A stretch of 7,096 nucleotides of DNA from JAWXUK01 sp044432725 (lineage in GTDB: Bacteria > Bacillota > Clostridia > Oscillospirales > Oscillospiraceae), in the NCBI GenBank assembly GCA_044432725.1, contig JAWXUL010000071.1, forward strand, positions 1 to 7,096. Direction: 5' to 3'. The position numbers and the translations under genes were made by a program. The first letter of the stretch is position 1. Each line of letters opens with the position of its first letter. A model generated the notes under the pieces. The model was not told where the DNA came from, did not search any database, and saw only the letters and a program-made list of their open reading frames with translations. This document shows, piece after piece, positions 6,017 through 7,096 of this stretch.

Positions 6017-6142
6017 GGCAAACTTGAACTACTTCTCCCGAAGCCTTTGCCAAGACCGAAGAATCCGAAGCCTGTAGAGGAAGTGACTAAACAGAAAGAG
6101 CAGACCTCCAAGCCTAAAAGAAAGGGTGATGAGGGGTGGTAG
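6017..6142 (+). pseudogene. Lys/Pro-rich C-terminal remnant of an unknown protein
   Basis: A 41-codon frame follows a TAA at 6014-6016 and has no usable start codon. It reads LPKPLPRPKNPKPVEEV, then a KQKEQTSKPKRKGDEGW tail and TAG at 6142. This composition is typical of the charged, proline-rich tail or linker of a large mobile-element or secreted protein. The sequence upstream is AT-rich and non-coding in this frame, so the 5' part of the gene appears deleted or separated by an insertion or rearrangement. The parent family cannot be named. Confidence 0.4.
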
Positions 6143-6145
6143 GAA

Positions 6146-6169
6146 ATTTTTGTAAATATTCACAAAAAT
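6146..6169. promoter_or_regulatory. AT-rich inverted repeat upstream of a promoter
   Basis: ATTTTTGT (6146-6153) and ACAAAAAT (6162-6169) are perfect 8-bp inverted arms, ending 3 nt before the -35 box of the next promoter. It may be a regulator site or a weak terminator for the preceding remnant. Confidence 0.3.
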
Positions 6170-6172
6170 CTG

Positions 6173-6201
6173 TTGATTTTATCAGTGGGGTGTGGTATGA
6201 T
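6173..6201 (+). promoter_or_regulatory. Strong extended -10 promoter for the putative immunity genes
   Basis: -35 TTGATT (6173-6178), a 17-bp spacer and -10 TATGAT (6196-6201) with the TG extension at 6193-6194. The predicted start is near 6208, leaving a leader of about 55 nt before the first gene. Confidence 0.65.
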
Positions 6202-6263
6202 TGCTGTATTACAGATTGATATGTAGGCAACTGTGCATTATTTACATTAGGTGGTGCAATAAG

Positions 6264-6461
6264 TTGAACTATAAGTATTTACCAACAACCAAGAACAATT
6301 GCAAAGAAACTATTATTTCTGACAAAGACCGTGAAATAAAAGGGTTTTATCCATGTTCATGCTGTGGCTATATTACACTACCAGTTGCCAGAGAAGAAGC
6401 GATTGGGTATATATGCCCAGTTTGCTTCTGGGAAAATGATGTGTTTATAAAAAGCGGTTAG
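6264..6461 (+). CDS. Short CPCC-type cysteine-rich protein, probably truncated
   Basis: The 65-aa product carries the start of the cysteine-rich CPCC domain: FYPCSCCGY at 28-36 and ICPVCFWEND at 50-59, with cysteines 31, 33, 34, 51 and 54 able to hold zinc. The first motif reads CSCC instead of the usual CPCC. Family members generally continue with an acidic and GGxN-containing second half after CFWE(D/N)D, which is missing; the frame stops six residues later. There is no in-frame ATG. TTG at 6264 is preferred because AGGTGG lies 9 nt upstream, whereas the TTG at 6201 overlaps the -10 box. CPCC proteins are often found in immunity arrays of polymorphic toxin systems. The stop codon overlaps the ribosome site of the next gene. 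It may be a decayed copy. Confidence 0.6.
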   Translation: MNYKYLPTTKNNCKETIISDKDREIKGFYPCSCCGYITLPVAREEAIGYICPVCFWENDVFIKSG

Positions 6462-6474
6462 GAGTGGATAAAAA

Positions 6475-6804
6475 ATGAATAAAAAAGGGTTTACAAATAT
6501 TAAAGATATTGATGATGAGTATATAGTTTGGAGAGGAGCGAGTTTTTTATTTCTACCTACAAAAAAAGGATTAGAGTGTGGAGTTTTTATACCTAATGAA
6601 GGGTTAATCTATATATTAGCTAGCAACGGATATTTAGTTTGTCTTTCAACAGGTGAAGAAGGAAACATTGTAAGTTACCTTGATTTTGGAGAGAAACCTT
6701 ATGCCGATGGTAGAGAGGCTAAGAGAATGTTACTAAGTGATTTGCAAGAGGTGTACATTAGCCAAAAAGTTAAATATACAGTTGATATTGCTCCATACAT
6801 CTAA
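6475..6804 (+). CDS. Unrecognised 109-aa protein, candidate immunity protein
   Basis: The ATG at 6475 has AGGAG 10 nt upstream (6460-6464), overlapping the preceding stop codon, so it is probably co-transcribed with the CPCC gene. The product is cytoplasmic-looking, with no signal peptide or membrane segment. It is rich in short beta-type stretches (YIVWRGASFLFLP, LIYILASNGYLVCL) and has an acidic middle and a DIAPYI end. I recognise no family. Its small size and position between CPCC and SUKH-3 genes suggest an immunity protein for a polymorphic toxin, which is inference from context only. Confidence 0.7.
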   Translation: MNKKGFTNIKDIDDEYIVWRGASFLFLPTKKGLECGVFIPNEGLIYILASNGYLVCLSTGEEGNIVSYLDFGEKPYADGREAKRMLLSDLQEVYISQKVKYTVDIAPYI

Positions 6805-6875
6805 GTGAGGTTACGAACAACACCTGTATGGTATTGTTTTGACGCAAAATAAAATCATTTAAGAAGTTATAAATT

Positions 6876-6903
6876 TTGAGTGGTTGAACAAAATTTATAT
6901 AAT
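6876..6903 (+). promoter_or_regulatory. Promoter for the SUKH-3 gene
   Basis: -35 TTGAGT (6876-6881), a 16-bp spacer and a consensus -10 TATAAT (6898-6903). The predicted start near 6910 lies directly before the GGAG ribosome site. This makes the SUKH-3 gene a separate transcript from the pair to its left, across a 120-bp gap. Confidence 0.5.
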
Positions 6904-6924
6904 AGTGATTGGAGAAAATACAAG

Positions 6925-7096
6925 TTGGAAATTAAATTTGACAAGAAAACATTAAAAAGATTAAAAAAAGCTGGTTGGTATCCTGAAAGACAGTATGAAT
7001 TGGATGATAAATATATCAAAGAATTAGAAAATATAGGGTATGTTTATTTTGATTTAGCAAGAAGTATATTCACTTCTTTTGGTGCATTGATTTTGG
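6925..7096 (+). CDS. SUKH-3 family immunity protein (5' part, cut by the window end)
   Basis: Fifty-seven codons are visible from a TTG start with GGAG 10 nt upstream (6911-6914); no in-frame ATG exists. The product contains LKKAGWYPERQYEL, then YIKELENIGY and a FDLARSIFTSFGALIL helix. This matches the start of SUKH-3 domains, whose typical pattern is L..AGW..GR.., an L...GY segment and F...FGGL. SUKH superfamily proteins are widespread immunity proteins against polymorphic toxins, usually nucleases. Here the usual FGGL is FGAL. It has its own promoter and follows two other small genes, supporting an immunity-array reading. The C-terminal part is outside the window. Confidence 0.75.
   Translation, partial: MEIKFDKKTLKRLKKAGWYPERQYELDDKYIKELENIGYVYFDLARSIFTSFGALIL

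Noticed and set aside
6201..6263. Longer start (TTG at 6201) for the CPCC gene
   Set aside because: The TTG overlaps the promoter -10 box and would lie upstream of the transcription start. The TTG at 6264 has a ribosome site.
1..7096. CRISPR array or tRNA gene
   Set aside because: No regularly spaced direct repeats and no cloverleaf with a T-loop consensus were seen on either strand.

Overview
The window looks like a piece of accessory (mobile) DNA from a low-to-moderate GC Gram-positive, most likely a gut-type Clostridia such as a Lachnospiraceae or Oscillospiraceae relative. This rests on the strong AGGAGG-type ribosome sites, the AT-rich sigma-A-like promoters, the protein families present, and a three-gene cluster of large serine recombinases of a kind I associate with integrative elements of that group. 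The taxonomic call is inference.

Left part, 1-881 (minus strand): a short gene whose product carries the N-terminal DUF1016 (YhcG-type) domain but no nuclease domain. Its 3' end runs through a small inverted-repeat element. It has its own promoter, and that promoter's -35 box abuts the terminator of the recombinase operon. Between this terminator and the last recombinase stop codon are a GC-rich hairpin and an imperfect palindrome.

Centre, 882-4882 (minus strand): a compact operon of three large-serine-recombinase-family genes read 4882 to 882. The first (516 aa) and third (554 aa) have the catalytic resolvase domain, the recombinase domain, a zinc ribbon and a coiled coil. The middle one (261 aa) has only the DNA-binding part and starts 3 nt after the first gene, so there is no room for a lost catalytic domain. 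The second and third genes overlap by ATGA. A promoter upstream of the first gene has its -35 box inside a 26-bp palindrome (4927-4952). A related palindrome lies at 837-856, so the operon is bracketed by two similar sites.

Middle right, 4883-6142: about 1.25 kb with no convincing full-length gene. It holds a 40-codon minus-strand ORF followed by a terminator-like hairpin, a train of hairpins at 5432-5594, and a minus-strand unit made of a good promoter (5889-5917), a structured roughly 330-nt transcript with short peptide ORFs, and a strong intrinsic terminator (5549-5594). This unit resembles a small RNA or an attenuated leader. A plus-strand Lys/Pro-rich C-terminal coding remnant ends at 6142.

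Right part, 6143-7096 (plus strand, visibly more AT-rich): a good extended -10 promoter, then a short and probably truncated CPCC-type cysteine-rich protein, an unrecognised 109-aa protein and, from its own promoter, the start of a SUKH-3 family protein that runs off the window. CPCC and SUKH proteins are typical of immunity-gene arrays of polymorphic toxin systems, so this looks like an orphan immunity cassette next to the recombinase module.
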